This document shows positions 10,331 to 21,545 of a stretch of DNA of 64,000 bases, piece by piece; the stretch's first letter is position 1, and every line of letters begins with the position of its first letter. The notes under the pieces were generated by a model. The model did no database searches and was not told the origin of the DNA. It was given only the letters and a program-made list of their open reading frames with translations. Source of the stretch: Eonycteris spelaea (taxonomy: Eukaryota; Chordata; Mammalia; Chiroptera; Pteropodidae); contig PUFA01000007.1 in the NCBI GenBank assembly GCA_003508835.1, positions 13,291,001-13,355,000 on the forward strand, in the 5' to 3' direction. The position numbers and the translations under genes were made by a program.

Positions 10331-11159
10331 TTGGCTATCCATATAGTTTAAGATCTGCAGAGTATCTGCCTCCCAAAGTTTGAACTGTGTCCACTCGCAG
10401 CTGGCTCTGTCTCTCAGATGTCTAGAGACATTGTCAGTTCCAGGGCACCTGAAGCTGAGCTAAGGTGGAGCTGCAGGTATTTCCCACAGCATTTTGGGTG
10501 GCTCAGTTAGGGATTTCCCCTCTCGCAGGCTCCTCCCTTGCTGGGGTGGGGGTGAGGTGAGAGCCTCTCCCTGGAGGAGGTGCTCAAAGCAGGCCATGAG
10601 TCAGGCAGAGCAGCTTCCGGGAGTGAAATCACGCTGAGGAGCTATTTGTGGACACACTGGCAGGGCCCACTGAGCACTGACTCAGCGAGGCAGGAGGGAA
10701 GAGATGGGGGCTCCCATCTCAAGAGGAACCGGTAACAGCTGCTAATGAGAACTGCTGGGTTGTCCCCACCTTGGTCTTCTTAGAGCAGAGGCTATAACCA
10801 GGACGTCAGAAACACTGTAAATTACCCAGGGCTTCCCCTCAGGGAGATTCCTGAGTTACTTTCACTGATAAGACTAACTACTAATACCGAGGTGAGGCTG
10901 GGTGAGGGCGGTGCCAGGGCCCATTCCCTGTAGGGGAGGAGAGATGCAATTTCCTCTTGCCTCAAAACACCAGCATCATGGGAACGCTTGAATGCCAACT
11001 CTGGGTCTGCCTCTCATAAAACAAGGCCGAAGTGCTCTGCCATAATGATTTCCTAATGAAAATGCATGGCAATTCAGGTGACTAACTCTGCCTGGTGAGT
11101 CCCCCAGGTTACAAGGTAATGCTACCCACGCCTGCCAGCCTCAGAGAGCTCTGGGAATC
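10331..11159. other. unique DNA with an AP-1/NF-E2-like site
   Basis: No repeat or gene recognised. TGACTCAGC at 10678-10686 matches the AP-1/NF-E2 core. 'ccataatgatttcctaatga' around 11040-11065 is homeodomain-motif rich. Confidence 0.5.
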
Positions 11160-11560
11160 TGGGCTCTGCCATGGAAGAGCATCTTTTTAGTCCCCCTGAA
11201 GCACTTACACACAAATTGTTGTTTATTTATTTGCTTAGTTGTTCAGTGTCTGGCACTTCCCTCTATTGCAAACTCCTTCTGGCAGGGGTTGCCTAAACCA
11301 GGGGTCCCTAACACCTAGTCCGCGGCCTGGTAGGAACTGGGCCACACAGCAGGAGGTGAGAGGCAGGGGAGCAAGCAAAGCTTCGTCTGTATTTGCGGCT
11401 GTTCCCCAGAGCTAGCTAGCATCACTGCCTCAGCTCCACCTCAGATCATCAGGCATTGGATTCTCAGAGGAGCGCTGGTCCCTGGTGCCAAAAAGGTTGG
11501 GGATTGCTGGCCTAAACAATGGCAGACACAAAGTAGATGCTCAGTAAATGTCTTCTGGAA
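11160..11560 (+). repeat. L2 LINE 3' end, split by a hAT insertion
   Basis: The left part (11160-11298) reads 'gaagcacttacacacaaatt', 'gtttatttatttgcttagtt', 'gcaaactccttctggcaggg'; the right part (11510-11560) continues 'acacaaagtagatgctcagt', 'aaatgtcttctgg'. Joined across the insertion this is one L2 3' end. The split is caused by the MITE at 11299-11509. Confidence 0.85.
11299..11509. mobile_element. hAT-Charlie MITE (MER1-like) with 8-bp TSD
   Basis: Terminal inverted repeats: the left end CAGGGGTCCCTAAC pairs with a right end reading GTTGGGGATTGCTG. Internal sequence ('aactgggccacacagcagga', 'caaagcttcgtctgtatttg', 'agatcatcaggcattggatt') matches the MER1/Charlie3 group by memory. Perfect 8-bp target duplications GCCTAAAC flank it at 11291-11298 and 11510-11517, the size hAT transposases make. 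Non-autonomous, 211 bp, internally deleted. It interrupts an L2. Confidence 0.93.
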
Positions 11561-11564
11561 AAAA

Positions 11565-11742
11565 TGATTGCCATCAATTGTTTGACCATTACCCTGGTGA
11601 CCTTTAGGCTGCAGTTTCTTCATCTGTAAAATGGGATAGTTTCTTCTTTCTAGTGATTATGATGAGAATCAAAAGGTCAAATGTACATAGAGCCCCTAGT
11701 CCAATGCCTGACACATAGCAAGAGTTCAATAAACCAATAAAT
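11565..11742 (+). repeat. MIR SINE
   Basis: Sense MIR: 'ccctggtgacctttaggctg', 'cagtttcttcatctgtaaaa', 'tgggatagtttcttctttct', 'cctgacacatagcaagagtt', 'caataaacc'. Confidence 0.88.
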
Positions 11743-11994
11743 GAGATCTCTTTGTTATCATCATCATCATCATGAGGTGAGAAGAATTCTGGGCCCTTCA
11801 GTAAACTGCTACATCCCCAGTATCTAATGTATTAGCCTGTATTCAACCAGCCCCACAGGAAAAGGATGATCAAAAGGAACTGGTGTCTGTGATCCCACCT
11901 TCCTAAAAGGATTTGCCTATCAGAGTCATCCAGAACCCTGTCTGAGATTGGGGATGGACCATTTTGCTGTTTTGCTCATAAGGCACAAACCACA
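11743..11994. other. unique DNA with a short (ATC)n
   Basis: (ATC)5-6 at about 11757-11774. No other feature recognised. Confidence 0.7.
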
Positions 11995-12180
11995 GGTCCT
12001 GCTGACAGCACTCCTAGGGAGCAGAGACAAGCAATCCATCACTAATTGCCATTTTGCAAAGCTTTTCTTGATCCAGGCTGCTCGGTCCAGTGAAAGGCAC
12101 TAATTAGCTGCAGGAGGTCAGCTGTTAGATAATTGCACGGTCTTTGCACCCCAGGTAACAGACAAAGCCAGGAAGGCAGA
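11995..12180. promoter_or_regulatory. candidate conserved non-coding element
   Basis: Repeat-free block with clustered factor-like motifs: ACTAATTGCC and CTAATTAGCT (homeodomain), CAGCTG and GCAGGAGGTCAGCTG (E-box), GATAATTGC, and no open frame. The call rests on motif style only. I cannot align it here. Confidence 0.28.
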
Positions 12181-13312
12181 GTGAAACCTGTCCCTCCTGA
12201 CACAAACCTTCCAGGTAGCAGAGTCCTAAACAGAGAGCTGTGTGGTCAGGGCAAGAACAGTGCCCGGTGTCTGCTGCCCAGGCCCAGGAGGGGGAGGTGC
12301 TGCTGGTGAGGGCTGGTGGGACAGCTCCTTAAGAAAGAGAAGGGAAGAGGTCCCAGTTGGGAGTCCCTGGAGATTCTTGTTGGCAGTGAGAGATTAAAAA
12401 TGGAAAGAGACTTGAGGCTGGAGAAAAGGGGGAAGAAAAAATAAAGAATCTAAATAGAGCGAGTTATTTCCCTTGAAAGAAGAGGTCATTTGGAACAGTC
12501 TCTTGATTTGAAATCTAAAAAATGCATTTTGAAATTGCTGAGAAAATATGGAAATTTTCTCCTTCCTTTGCTCTTGTGGTAGAAGTTTAGCAAACATATA
12601 CATTTTTCTTCCACCTCTGGCCTTGTATGAAGGGCAGAAAATGCAGAATTCAGTTTAATGGACTCTTTAAGAAAAAAAATCTTCCTGATTTGGGCTATTG
12701 GGTTTCAGAGAACTTATTTCCAGGGCTGGAGAAAAACCTAGTCCCCTCAGATTTCCCTGAGGGCAACTTCTTGCAAGGTCCTAGGGGGGACCCTTTTTCT
12801 GTTTTCAGGATGGGGTAAGCAGCAGATTACAGGTAGCTGGAAGCAGGGAGGACCCCACTCTCTTTTGATCCCTTCCCTGTACCCCTGATTTATTTGGGAA
12901 GGCCTCAGGGCCCAAGGCCAGGCCTTGATCTCCAGGGAATGCAGAAGTGATTGAGATGCCGATACATCAGGTCGGTAGGCAGGGCTGGGAGGGAGTGGGG
13001 AGGATAAAGAGACAAAGAGCAGAGGAGGGGGAGATGATAAACGAATTCACATCAGCTGCATAGAGCCTCTCCTTGATGGATTAGCACCTTCCTCTGCCCT
13101 AATCATTCTAGACAGCCTCTGCTCCACCAGAGCCAGCTGGGAGCCCTCAGGGATTCGGACTTTCTGTTTCCGTGGAAATGTTTTGGCAGCTATTATCTGG
13201 GATCCTTAAGTTTATGAGAAAGTTGAATGTAAACTTAAAGACTTAAAATCATTGAAACTCTACAAGGGAAGTAAGCTGATTAGAGATAACTTATGGAGTC
13301 ATGGTCACTAGC
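12181..13312. other. unique DNA, GC-moderate, no gene
   Basis: No repeat recognised. A CTCF-like string sits at 12284-12297 (weak). 13040-13200 has GGATTAGCACC, CTAATCATTC and GATTCGG motifs that could be regulatory. No convincing frame. Confidence 0.45.
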
Positions 13313-13339
13313 GGGGGCGGGGTGGGGGGTGCTTTGGGG
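13313..13339 (+). other. G-quadruplex-prone run
   Basis: Four G-tracts of at least four on the + strand (G5, G4, G6, G4) with loops of 1, 1 and 6 bases. Fits the canonical G4 pattern. Overlaps the 5' edge of a MIR. Confidence 0.6.
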
Positions 13340-13394
13340 TCAGATCATGTACCTCTGAATCATTCTGGGCAAGTTATTGAATCTCAATCTCAAT

Positions 13395-13425
<31 letters not shown>

Positions 13426-13570
13426 CCCCCCTTCCCCCCTTTCTGCATGTGTGGTTTTCCCATCTGTAAACTAGAGTCCACAGCACCACCTCTATAGCGT
13501 TCTTCTGAAGAGTAACTGTGCTGATGGGTTCAGAGTAAATACTCAGTATTGACCACTTTTATAATGATTA
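13325..13570 (+). repeat. MIR SINE containing a (CT)n expansion
   Basis: MIR 5' part 'catgtacctctgaatcattc', 'tgggcaagttattgaatctc', then a CT/C-rich simple repeat at 13394-13440, then MIR 3' part 'ttttcccatctgtaaactag' and 'agagtaaatactcagtattg'. The microsatellite grew inside the SINE where its consensus is CTCT-like. Confidence 0.78.
13394..13440. repeat. (CT)n / poly-C tract
   Basis: About 15 CT units followed by C-runs. Embedded in the MIR above. Confidence 0.92.
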
Positions 13571-14214
13571 CCATGACTATACCCTCATCACATTTCTGGG
13601 TATTCTGATTTCTAATTGTTTTCCAGTTATCTCTATAAATTCCTTTGCCAGATTATTTATGATTATTCTGATGACCAGAATATGCTCTTTGTAAAGGATT
13701 TTCTCACTTTCTGAATTATCATTTATATAAATCTGAACTTGCCCAGTTCTGGGTGGCTCAAATGGGGACCCATTCAAGAAGAGCCCCAGGTTACACAGTA
13801 AAAAAGCCAAGGAAATCTCCATCTCCTTTCCTAAGTTACAACTACCTATGGGGAAAAGATATGACCACAGGTATAAAAACACAGGTGAAGGGTCAAAGAA
13901 ACCCCAATGAGAACAAAGCCCTCAGCCAAAGGAATAAATCCTAGAAGGATTAAATCCTTAGCAGGCCAGGCCAAGTCCAGCCCATCTGTGTTTCTATAGC
14001 TCTCATCTTATTTGGAGAGAAAAAGTCTGGCCTTTACTTTCTGAGCCACTCAGGCTTCCTCAGGGAGACTGGCAGGGAGCCAGGGCACCCAAGGGTCAGA
14101 ATGCTGTGGTTACCACCAACTTCCTCTGGCAACTGAGAAGCAAAATGGAACAGAGCGGGTGACTTCTACCCAGAAAGGCACTGTCTTCCCCCAGGAAGTG
14201 AATTTCCATCGTCC
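13571..14214. other. unique DNA
   Basis: No gene or repeat I can name. 13590-13730 is AT-rich and lacks repeat similarity; the remainder is mixed composition. Confidence 0.5.
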
Positions 14215-14915
14215 AGTCGTCCCTGATACCACCTGGTCCAAGAGACCATCATTGCTCACCTGGCTTCCTACAATAGCCTAGCTGATCTCCCTGCTTCTCT
14301 TTGTGCTTCGCCCTCAACAGAACAAAGAGGAAGATCCTGTTAAAACCAGGAAGCCAAGTCTGATGATGCCACTCTTATTCAAAGCCCTCCTATGCCCCAT
14401 CCGGCAGGGCCCTGCCCTCAGCCTTACACTATAAATAAAGTCTTTAAATGGGCATTGGCCTCAAAGCCCCATATCACCCCCAAACCCCCACCTTCCTGGC
14501 CATACCACACTGGTCCCCTTGCTGTTCTTAAAGACGCCAGGCAGGATGTGGCCACAGGGTCTTTGCACCTGTTTTCTTTCCCTGAAATGCTCCCTCCCTG
14601 GTAGCTGCATGCCTAGCTCCCTCACCTCTTTCAGGGCTTTTCACAAATGTCATCTTTTCAGCTAGGTTTTCCTGGACCTGTATCTGCCCACCTCCAGCTC
14701 TTCCTAGGCACAATCCCCTGCATTATTTTTCTCCATAACACCACTCACCATCAAATTTACTATGCATTCCACTAAATTATTTTATTTTATGCCTTTCCTG
14801 AATACTATATAATCTTCGCGAGGCATGACTTTGTTTTATTCATTGCTATATTCTTAGCATCTCGAACAACGCCTGGGCTGTAGTAGTTGCTCAATAAATA
14901 TTTGTTGACTGGATG
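14215..14915 (+). mobile_element. L2 LINE, ORF2 end and 3' UTR
   Basis: About 700 bp of sense L2: 'acaatagcctagctgatctc', 'cctgcttctctttgtgcttc', 'ccacagggtctttgcacctg', 'gaaatgctccctccctggta', 'ttttcctggacctgtatctg', then the terminal 'gtagtagttgctcaataaat' and 'atttgttgactggatgg'. The ORF2 tail is broken by frameshifts. Typical age and truncation for L2. Confidence 0.92.
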
Positions 14916-14964
14916 GAGATTTGCCATATGACCATATCCATATTCATACATGCATTTGTATAAA

Positions 14965-15105
14965 TATTAATCCCGTACCTACCATATGCCAAGTACTTGA
15001 CATACACAATCCCAGTAAGCCTTACAACAGCCTGTGAGGGGAGGTCTGAGTGCTCCACTTTATAAATGATGAAACCAAAGCATGTAAGCTAAGCGACTGC
15101 CCGAG
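14965..15105 (-). repeat. MIR SINE (antisense)
   Basis: The + strand reads 'gtacctaccatatgccaagt', 'acaatcccagtaagccttac', 'cactttataaatgatgaaac', 'taagctaagcgactgcccga': reverse complement of MIR. Confidence 0.82.
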
Positions 15106-15119
15106 CTGGGTTTTTTTTT

Positions 15120-15275
15120 GTTGTGTTGGGTCTCATTACTCATCACATCCTATTGTGATCGCTGGCATGTTTTCCCATTGGAACTGGAAGCTCCAGGGCT
15201 GTGTCTGGCCTGTTCATCACTACATTGCTAGTGCTCAGGCAGTGCCTGGTACCCAGGAGGCATTCAGCAAGTAGC
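15120..15275 (+). repeat. L2 LINE 3' end
   Basis: 'gaactggaagctccagggct', 'ctggcctgttcatcactaca', 'gtgctcaggcagtgcctggt', 'ggaggcattcagcaagta' in order matches the L2 3' terminus. Confidence 0.8.
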
Positions 15276-16515
15276 CACAGAGTGAACACACCTGATAAGG
15301 AGTGGTGGTGTGGTGGGCCGGTTTCTGCTGCTGCACCTGGCTCCTGGTTTACTTTCCCACCTACAGAGCTTTTCAGAAGCATGCAAGCAGTTTATCCTGA
15401 GGCTGAGCTGACCAAGAATTGCCTCTCAGGTCTCTACCTCTTTCCTACCTCACCCACCCCCCACCCTGGGCTTTCTGCCAGCAGAGAACAACTACCCAAA
15501 CAGACTATAAGACAGGCCTTTTCCTGTAACACCGACTTGTCCAGCAGTACGAGGTAACTCTCTGTCTACGGGAAGAATTGACATTCGGGGGCTAATTGCA
15601 GCTGTCACTCTCCCCCTTCCCTGACTCCCTCCGCCACATCTGCCCACCTTGGGACAAAGATCCACGGAGATCCACTGTCAGCCAAAGGGCGGGAAGACAT
15701 TCTACTCTGAACTGACCATTTTCCCAGAGAAGCAAGTTGTCTATCTCTACGGAGGCTCTGCACAGCACCCCAACCCCGCCCATACTGGATAAAGAGCCAA
15801 GAGGCTGGCGGACAGAATTATCACTTAATAGTTTGGTAGAGTTTCTTATTTCAGTTACAGAATTTCCTCACCACAAAAGACAGTTAATGGACACAGAAGA
15901 CTTGACAATTCATATGAAAATCATCATAACCTCAATTGCTACTCATTAGAGGCCATTTTTTTCCTGGGCTTCTGAGAACAGATGAGAAAAAAGGTTGGGG
16001 GTGTGTGTAATTCCCTCCCCCCCACCCTTAAAGCTTAAAGCCAAGAGAGCGCTCACAGAACGCCCTCCTCCTCACAGTTTCCGAAACTTTTCTGTTTGAT
16101 GAACTCACTCCATTTGCTGGCAGTGAAGCCAAGCTACTGACAGAAACGGCTTGAAGACAGGAAGCTGTGCTTCCAGGGAATCTGACGATCCTCCTGACTT
16201 AGGCACAGGGGTGACCTCACCTCTGAGAGGGGCTCCAAGAATGGGGCTTCACTTCCTTCACTGCCGGCTGTCCCCCTGTCCGCACTGGTTAATCAGAGAC
16301 AGAAAAGGTCCCCGAATAATAAACCAATAATACATCGGTACAGGTTTAGGTCACTCATCTCCTGTGCCCAGTCCTGTGAAGGGACCCTGCTCTTGGACAC
16401 TCGGGCTAAACCACTCAGAGAGGCCAAGTTCACAGGCTTTTTGGACCAAGAGAGAAAGGGAGTTGCTAAGAAAAGGCTTTTCTGTCAGCGCTGCCTTTTT
16501 TCTAGAAGACTTGCA
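15276..16515. other. unique DNA, no supported gene
   Basis: Repeat-free by eye. Short frames (up to 118 codons at 15201-15557 +) overlap antisense frames and show no domain. Confidence 0.5.
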
Positions 16516-16516
16516 T

Positions 16517-16715
16517 TATGGCACGGTGGTGGTTAAAAGGAAGATTCCAGAGCCAGATAATCTGAGTTCCAGTCTCAGCTCTAACAATTACTGGATGACT
16601 TTAGGCAAAGTACTTAACCTCTCTTTGCCTCAGTTTCCTCATCTGTACAGTGAAAATAATAGCAACCTCCTTCGTGGTGTGATGTGAGGAGTGAGTTAAT
16701 AACTCTGTTCTAAAG
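16517..16715 (+). repeat. MIR SINE
   Basis: Well-preserved MIR: 'gtggtggttaaaaggaagat', 'agagccagataatctgagtt', 'aacaattactggatgacttt', 'ggcaaagtacttaacctctc', 'tgcctcagtttcctcatctg', 'aaataatagcaacctcc'. Confidence 0.95.
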
Positions 16716-17964
16716 CCTACAGAGGGAAAATGGGGAATGCAATCAAACATCCCGTGAGCATTTCCGGGGTAGGGTAGCGGGATAGGGAGAGGTGGCGGTG
16801 TTCACCCAGGGACAGTCCAAGCGTACTGACATCATCCTCTGAATTTCCAGCCAGATGACACCCTGCTGCCCAAGTACCACATAAGGACTGAAGAAATGGG
16901 GAAGGGGAATATACTGGAAGGCATCATAAACCACAGCGGCATCCCTCTGGGAGTCCAGGTTTAAGTCGGGAAAAGAACTCAGCAGGCTTGTCTTGCATCG
17001 CCTACATAAGAGCTCCAATGTTGATCACTTATTATTTCTAAACGTCCTGTTGATCTTGCATTCATCTTTAGACAGAATGTAACTTGGGTTACCTTTATTC
17101 TAATATGTAAACATTTTAGGATCCAAAGCTGAGTTTAAGAGGCCACCTCCACACCTCCCTCTCCCCGCTCCCCCTCCCCTGGCTGCTATGAGACGCTAAA
17201 CCCTTCTGAGGGGTCTTGTGAAGAATCCACAGGGCTGATCCTGCCTCCCAGCACATCATTTGCTTTAACAAAGGAGAGAATCAAACAGCAGAGGATACCG
17301 CCTGGGCCTGCATCTGAAATCTCTCCACAGAGTCACTCACCTTAACTATGTGCCTGGAATCCCCCACTTGCAGGCTACGTGATGACTTTTCACGAAAAGA
17401 GTGGGCTTGTGTCCTTTCTAAATGAAACCAGGATTCATTCAGGCATGATCTGCCTTCTCGTGAGGGCTGCAGATCTGTGTCACCCGTGAGTCAGACCTGG
17501 CCACGCCCTCCTGGTCTAAGTCATTATTACTGAACCAAGGGGGTGAAGAGGACACCGTTTCCCATCCCTAGGAATTCCCAGGCTCCTTATGACTCTGGGA
17601 ATCATGTCGTCTGGTCTTGAAATGAGAGGATGACTGTTAGGTGCTTAGTACACAGCATCTGACACACAGCGGTGATAGAGACGGTGATAGCAGCCATGGT
17701 GATACGGCAGACAGTTGCAGAGTGCCTGCCATGCATCGCTCCACACAGCACTCGGCGAGTGGCTATTGCTGGACCAGAGTGTTTCTTTTGGCGGGGAGCG
17801 CTGGCAGGAGGGGTAGGAATACTGCGAGAGAGCTCTACCGCGTCTGCAACTGCATGAACTCTGAGGGAATGAGAGTGACTGGTGTCCTGGGGGAGCAGGC
17901 AGTTGTGGACGTGTGGGATACAACAACCGGCTGGGTCTTCTCTGTCGTGGGACAGGTCCAGCTA
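16716..17964. other. unique DNA
   Basis: No gene recognised. 17040-17150 is AT-rich with no repeat match. 17640-17710 has three GTGATA-containing copies (gtgatagagacg, gtgatagcagcc, gtgatacggcag), a short local duplication. Confidence 0.5.
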
Positions 17965-18165
17965 ATCACCGTAAGCTTGTGAGCACGTCTTCTACATCCA
18001 GCTAAGCACCTCACGTGTGCATCGCCTCAGTCTTCAAAGTGCCTACAGGATGGGCCCAGCCATTCGCCACATTTTCCAGAAGAGGAAGCTGAAGCTTAGC
18101 AGAAGTGAAACGATTGGCCAAGTCACAGTCTAAGTGGAGGACTCCAGGTCACTGAGGGCTTCACC
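17965..18165 (-). repeat. MIR SINE (antisense)
   Basis: 'catccagctaagcacctcac', 'cacattttccagaagaggaa', 'gctgaagcttagcagaagtg', 'ttggccaagtcacagtctaa' follow the reverse-complement MIR order. Confidence 0.78.
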
Positions 18166-18625
18166 TCGGGCCTGGTGCAGGGGAACCAAGGCCACAGGTG
18201 GGGTGGGGGGTGAGAAGGTCACCTGGCTTCTCCTGGACCGGACCGCCTCTGTCCCCTCCCCAGCCCTCTTTCAGCTCTCCTCATTTCCCTGCCCTGCCCG
18301 CCTCACAGACAGCTTATACAACGGAAGCCTAATGAGGAAGCGGAGGACAGAAGGAAGGGAGCCGTGCTGGTGGGTCTTTCTACGTTTAAGGAGTCATCAC
18401 ACACACACAGGAGATAACTTGGCTTCTCAAGAACCCGAAGCTGCAGGCAGGCAGGCAGGCTGTCCTCTCAATGCTGGGGAACAGAGGTGGGAGCTATGAC
18501 CCGCCAGCCAAAGACCAGCCTCGTGACCTCAGGCAAATCACTTGAGACTTCTAAATCCGCCTCGCTCTTCCAAGACCACCCTCTTCTCCCACCCAGCCAG
18601 CTTCCACTCCCTCCCCTCCTCCCTC
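18166..18625. other. unique DNA, possible MIR 5' part at 18510-18560
   Basis: 'tcgtgacctcaggcaaatca' near 18520 looks like a sense MIR core that might continue at 18766 beyond an antisense MIR. Otherwise unrecognised. Confidence 0.4.
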
Positions 18626-18629
18626 TAAT

Positions 18630-18765
18630 GCAAGTCACTAACATCTAATGAGCAGTTACTGCATTCTAGCACCCTTGCTAAAAGCTTCCCGTTCAGTGTC
18701 TTATTTAATCTCCAAAGAACCCCAAGAGACAGGTCCTACCTATTCTGATCTCCATTTTACAGATT
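18630..18765 (-). repeat. MIR SINE (antisense)
   Basis: 'ctaatgagcagttactgcat', 'gtcttatttaatctccaaag', 'ctgatctccattttacagat' give an antisense MIR. Confidence 0.78.
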
Positions 18766-18870
18766 GTTGTCCTCTGTCTGTGAAAATGGGAACGGTGATA
18801 TTCAATCTCTTTACAAGGCTTTCTAGGAAGATTCAATAAATCATGTATAGAACGTGCTTGGCACAGACTT
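18766..18870 (+). repeat. MIR SINE 3' part
   Basis: 'tctgtctgtgaaaatgggaa', 'cggtgatattcaatctcttt', 'gattcaataaatcatgtata' and 'cgtgcttggcacag' give a sense MIR 3' half, abutting the antisense MIR; possibly the other half of the piece at 18510-18560. Confidence 0.7.
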
Positions 18871-19657
18871 TGAAAGGTGTGAACTTGAAGCCAGGACAGC
18901 CCTAAGGTTGAGCATCAAGTCAGACCAAAAGGAGCCCCAAGATGTCCAGAGCTGGCTCTTCCTTTCAGGACAGGCCCCAGCCCCATGAATAGGTGCAGCG
19001 ACTCAGCAGACGGCATTCATTGGTTTATATATATATAAAAATGCCTGCAAAACCTCTCCTGACCAGCCCCTTCTATACCCTAGGAGCAGAGTGGACACGT
19101 CGGGAGAAAGGATGGACTCTAAGCTTTGGCTCCTGACTCTAGCACTGCAAATGGCCCACTGCCATGATTCACAGCCCTCTTGTTTTTCCGAGCCTGTCCC
19201 CTGCCAGGTCTTGTGTTAGCTAGCCCTGGTGTTACAAAAAGAAACCAGAAGGGCTTCTTGTTTAGCAGCCAGCCTGGGTACCTGTAGGCCAGGCTAGGAC
19301 TGACGGGGGAAGGCTGGTGACCTCTGGAGATGTCACTGTTGACCGAAAGAGGTGGTTTCTCTTTTTCAACACCACTTCTGGTTGTTAAATGAATAAACGG
19401 CGCTAAAATACTGAGGAGATAAGAAGACAATCTATCAGGACTCCCCTGACCTTTGAAAGCTCACAGTGAAAAATGGAAGCTGGCCTAGGCTGGCTGGCTG
19501 TGGGGAACGCAGATGAACAGCAGTTTCACCCTCAACACAAAGAGACTGAAACCCTGCACATTTTCAGCATGTGACTAGAATAATCCACAGCTGGGCCCCT
19601 CGCACAAAATGCAGGATAATGAAGCTCTCAGGAAACAGAGATGTCTAGTGGCCTTCA
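18871..19657. other. unique DNA
   Basis: No gene or family recognised. Short TATATATATA run near 19028. Confidence 0.5.
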
Positions 19658-20090
19658 TTATAACTGAGTGAGCACTTACTTTGTGCTTCTGTTAAGCCTT
19701 TCATGGAGATCATCTCATTTAATTTCACCTACTCTTCACTATCAATCAGCCTGGCCGGGTTACTGAATATTCACTCCCACTCAGCCTCCCCATCCCCACC
19801 TTACCGGGTGGGTGATCTATGGCCCCTTGTTTAACTTCTCTAGGCCTGAATTTCTTCATATGTTAAAACTGGGATATTTGAAACTACCTTAGAAGATTGT
19901 TGCAAATGCTAAATAAATCAATCCACATACAGCACCTGACAGGACCTGGGACACAAATCCTCGATAAATATTCGCTATTGTTATTACAATGACTGTCAAC
20001 AGCCCCCTGAATGACATGTGTGTCATCTCTATTTTATACACGTGATAAAGCTGAAATTTCCCAAGGTCAGACCCGACTCAGACTCATCCA
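19658..20090 (-). repeat. MIR SINE (antisense), split by another MIR
   Basis: Left piece about 19658-19740 ('gtgagcacttactttgtgct', 'catctcatttaatttcacct'); right piece about 20010-20090 ('atctctattttatacacgtg', 'aaagctgaaatttcccaagg'). Together they make one antisense MIR with sense MIR sequence between. Confidence 0.65.
19800..19985 (+). repeat. MIR SINE nested in an antisense MIR
   Basis: 'ccttgtttaacttctctagg', 'cctgaatttcttcatatgtt', 'aaaactgggatatttgaaac', 'aaatgctaaataaatcaatc', 'cctcgataaatattcgctat' give a sense MIR lying between the two halves of the opposite-strand MIR. Confidence 0.78.
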
Positions 20091-21009
20091 GCTTCCTCTC
20101 CAGATGGGTGCCTATGCCCACCTCACACCTCTGCCACCCTGGAGACAGTGGGTGGGACCGCTGAGGTCACCTCCCCTGAAACCTTCCTTGAGGGCAGAGG
20201 GTTGCTGATGCTTTGGTTTTTTCCCAATAGAAAATCATCTCCTGAAGCAAATCATCCCTGGGCAGGGACCCAGTTTGGGATCTTCCCGTGGAAGCAGATG
20301 GAAACCAAGCACTGAGGATGCTCCGTGGGCAGGGCCGAGGCCTGCCCCTCAACCACTCATCCACCAGCAGCAGACCTGCAGGCGTTCCTGAGGTGTGGAC
20401 CCCTGCGGCACTAGCCGGGACAAGCTGCGTTTGAGATAGAATTCGTCTCTGGTTGTGCTGCTTCTTGTTTGTTTTCCTCCTTTGACCCAAAAGGAAGCTG
20501 GGGGAGGGAGGGGTGAGCAGGAGCTGATGTCCGGGCTCCTGACAGGGGACTGTCTTCCTACCACAGCTTGGCTCCTCCCCGTGGCTCCTCGTGCATGTGT
20601 ACATACCCTGGACTCCTTTGCAGAGCACAGTCCCATAGTGAAGACAGGCAGAAGCTTTTTGGTGGCCTGCTTCCTCCCCCCGCTGAGCGTGGGGCCGTAT
20701 CTTGGCTGCTGCTGGGAGAACTTAGAGCCATCCCACCGCCACGGAGAAGGGCTGTGTCTTAGGGGTGAAAACACAGGGTGTGGCCCATCCCTACCTGTTA
20801 CTATCACACCTATGACGAAAGGCCCTACAGACTTCCTGTATCTATATATTGAAAGCAAATGACTGTCTGCCCGCTGCTGGTTACAGCAGCGAACCAACAC
20901 AACCATGCCCACAGGAGGTCTGCGATCTAAGAAGAAAGAGGTAGTGAGTGGTCAAGGAATTCTCACAAGGTCGTCTGAAGTCTGGACTTAACCTAGAAGT
21001 CAGAAGTAT
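20091..21009. other. unique DNA, no supported gene
   Basis: Open frames of 187 (20349-20912 -), 153 (20167-20628 -) and 135 codons (20455-20862 +) overlap each other in different phases and strands. None shows a domain, so I regard them as chance. Confidence 0.5.
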
Positions 21010-21545
21010 CCTTTCACTGAAGACCTCAGGTCATGTTGCCCCTCAGCCCAAAGACCGTGAGGGCTCCCCATCTCACTCAGAGCAGAGCCCTGAAAGCGGC
21101 CCACGAGGCCCTACAAGGCCGGCCCAGAGCTTCTCAGATCTCATTGCCCTTCGTGCTTATTGGAACTGGCCAGGCTCTTCCTTTTGCCCGGATTATTCTT
21201 CTCCCAAATTTCCTCGTGGCAGATTCGCTCACCTCACTCCAAACTGTGTTTAACAGTCACTAAGACTTACCCCGTTTCAAACCCCAGTTTTACTCCCTGT
21301 GCCCCCATATTCCCGATCTACTTTGCCTTGCTCATCTTCCCCCTGACCACTTACCACCGCCTCATATACCATATACTGACTGCGTTCACTGTTGATCATC
21401 TTCCCATCTCCCCTCAGCCTCACTAGAATGCGAAAGCAGAGATCTCTGTGTGTTTTATTTTCTGCGATACCCCAAGCACCCAAAAGAGTATCTGGCCCAT
21501 CAAGGCACTTGGTAAATATTTGTTGAGTGAATGAAGGAATGAAGG
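21010..21545 (+). mobile_element. L2 LINE 3' end
   Basis: 'gggctccccatctcactcag', 'gaccactt'-type and 'gatctctgtgtgttttattt' motifs, 'gatcatcttcccatctcccc', then 'aggcacttggtaaatatttg' and 'ttgagtgaatgaaggaatga', the classic L2 terminus with its short ATGAA-like repeat. Decayed ORF2 tail upstream. Confidence 0.85.

Noticed and set aside
12284..12297. CTCF-like strings here and at about 4026-4039
   Set aside because: Each misses two or three positions of the core motif; too weak to annotate without binding or conservation data.
20349..20912. 187-codon minus-strand frame
   Set aside because: Overlapped by 153- and 135-codon frames in other phases and strands; composition is typical of translated non-coding GC-rich DNA.
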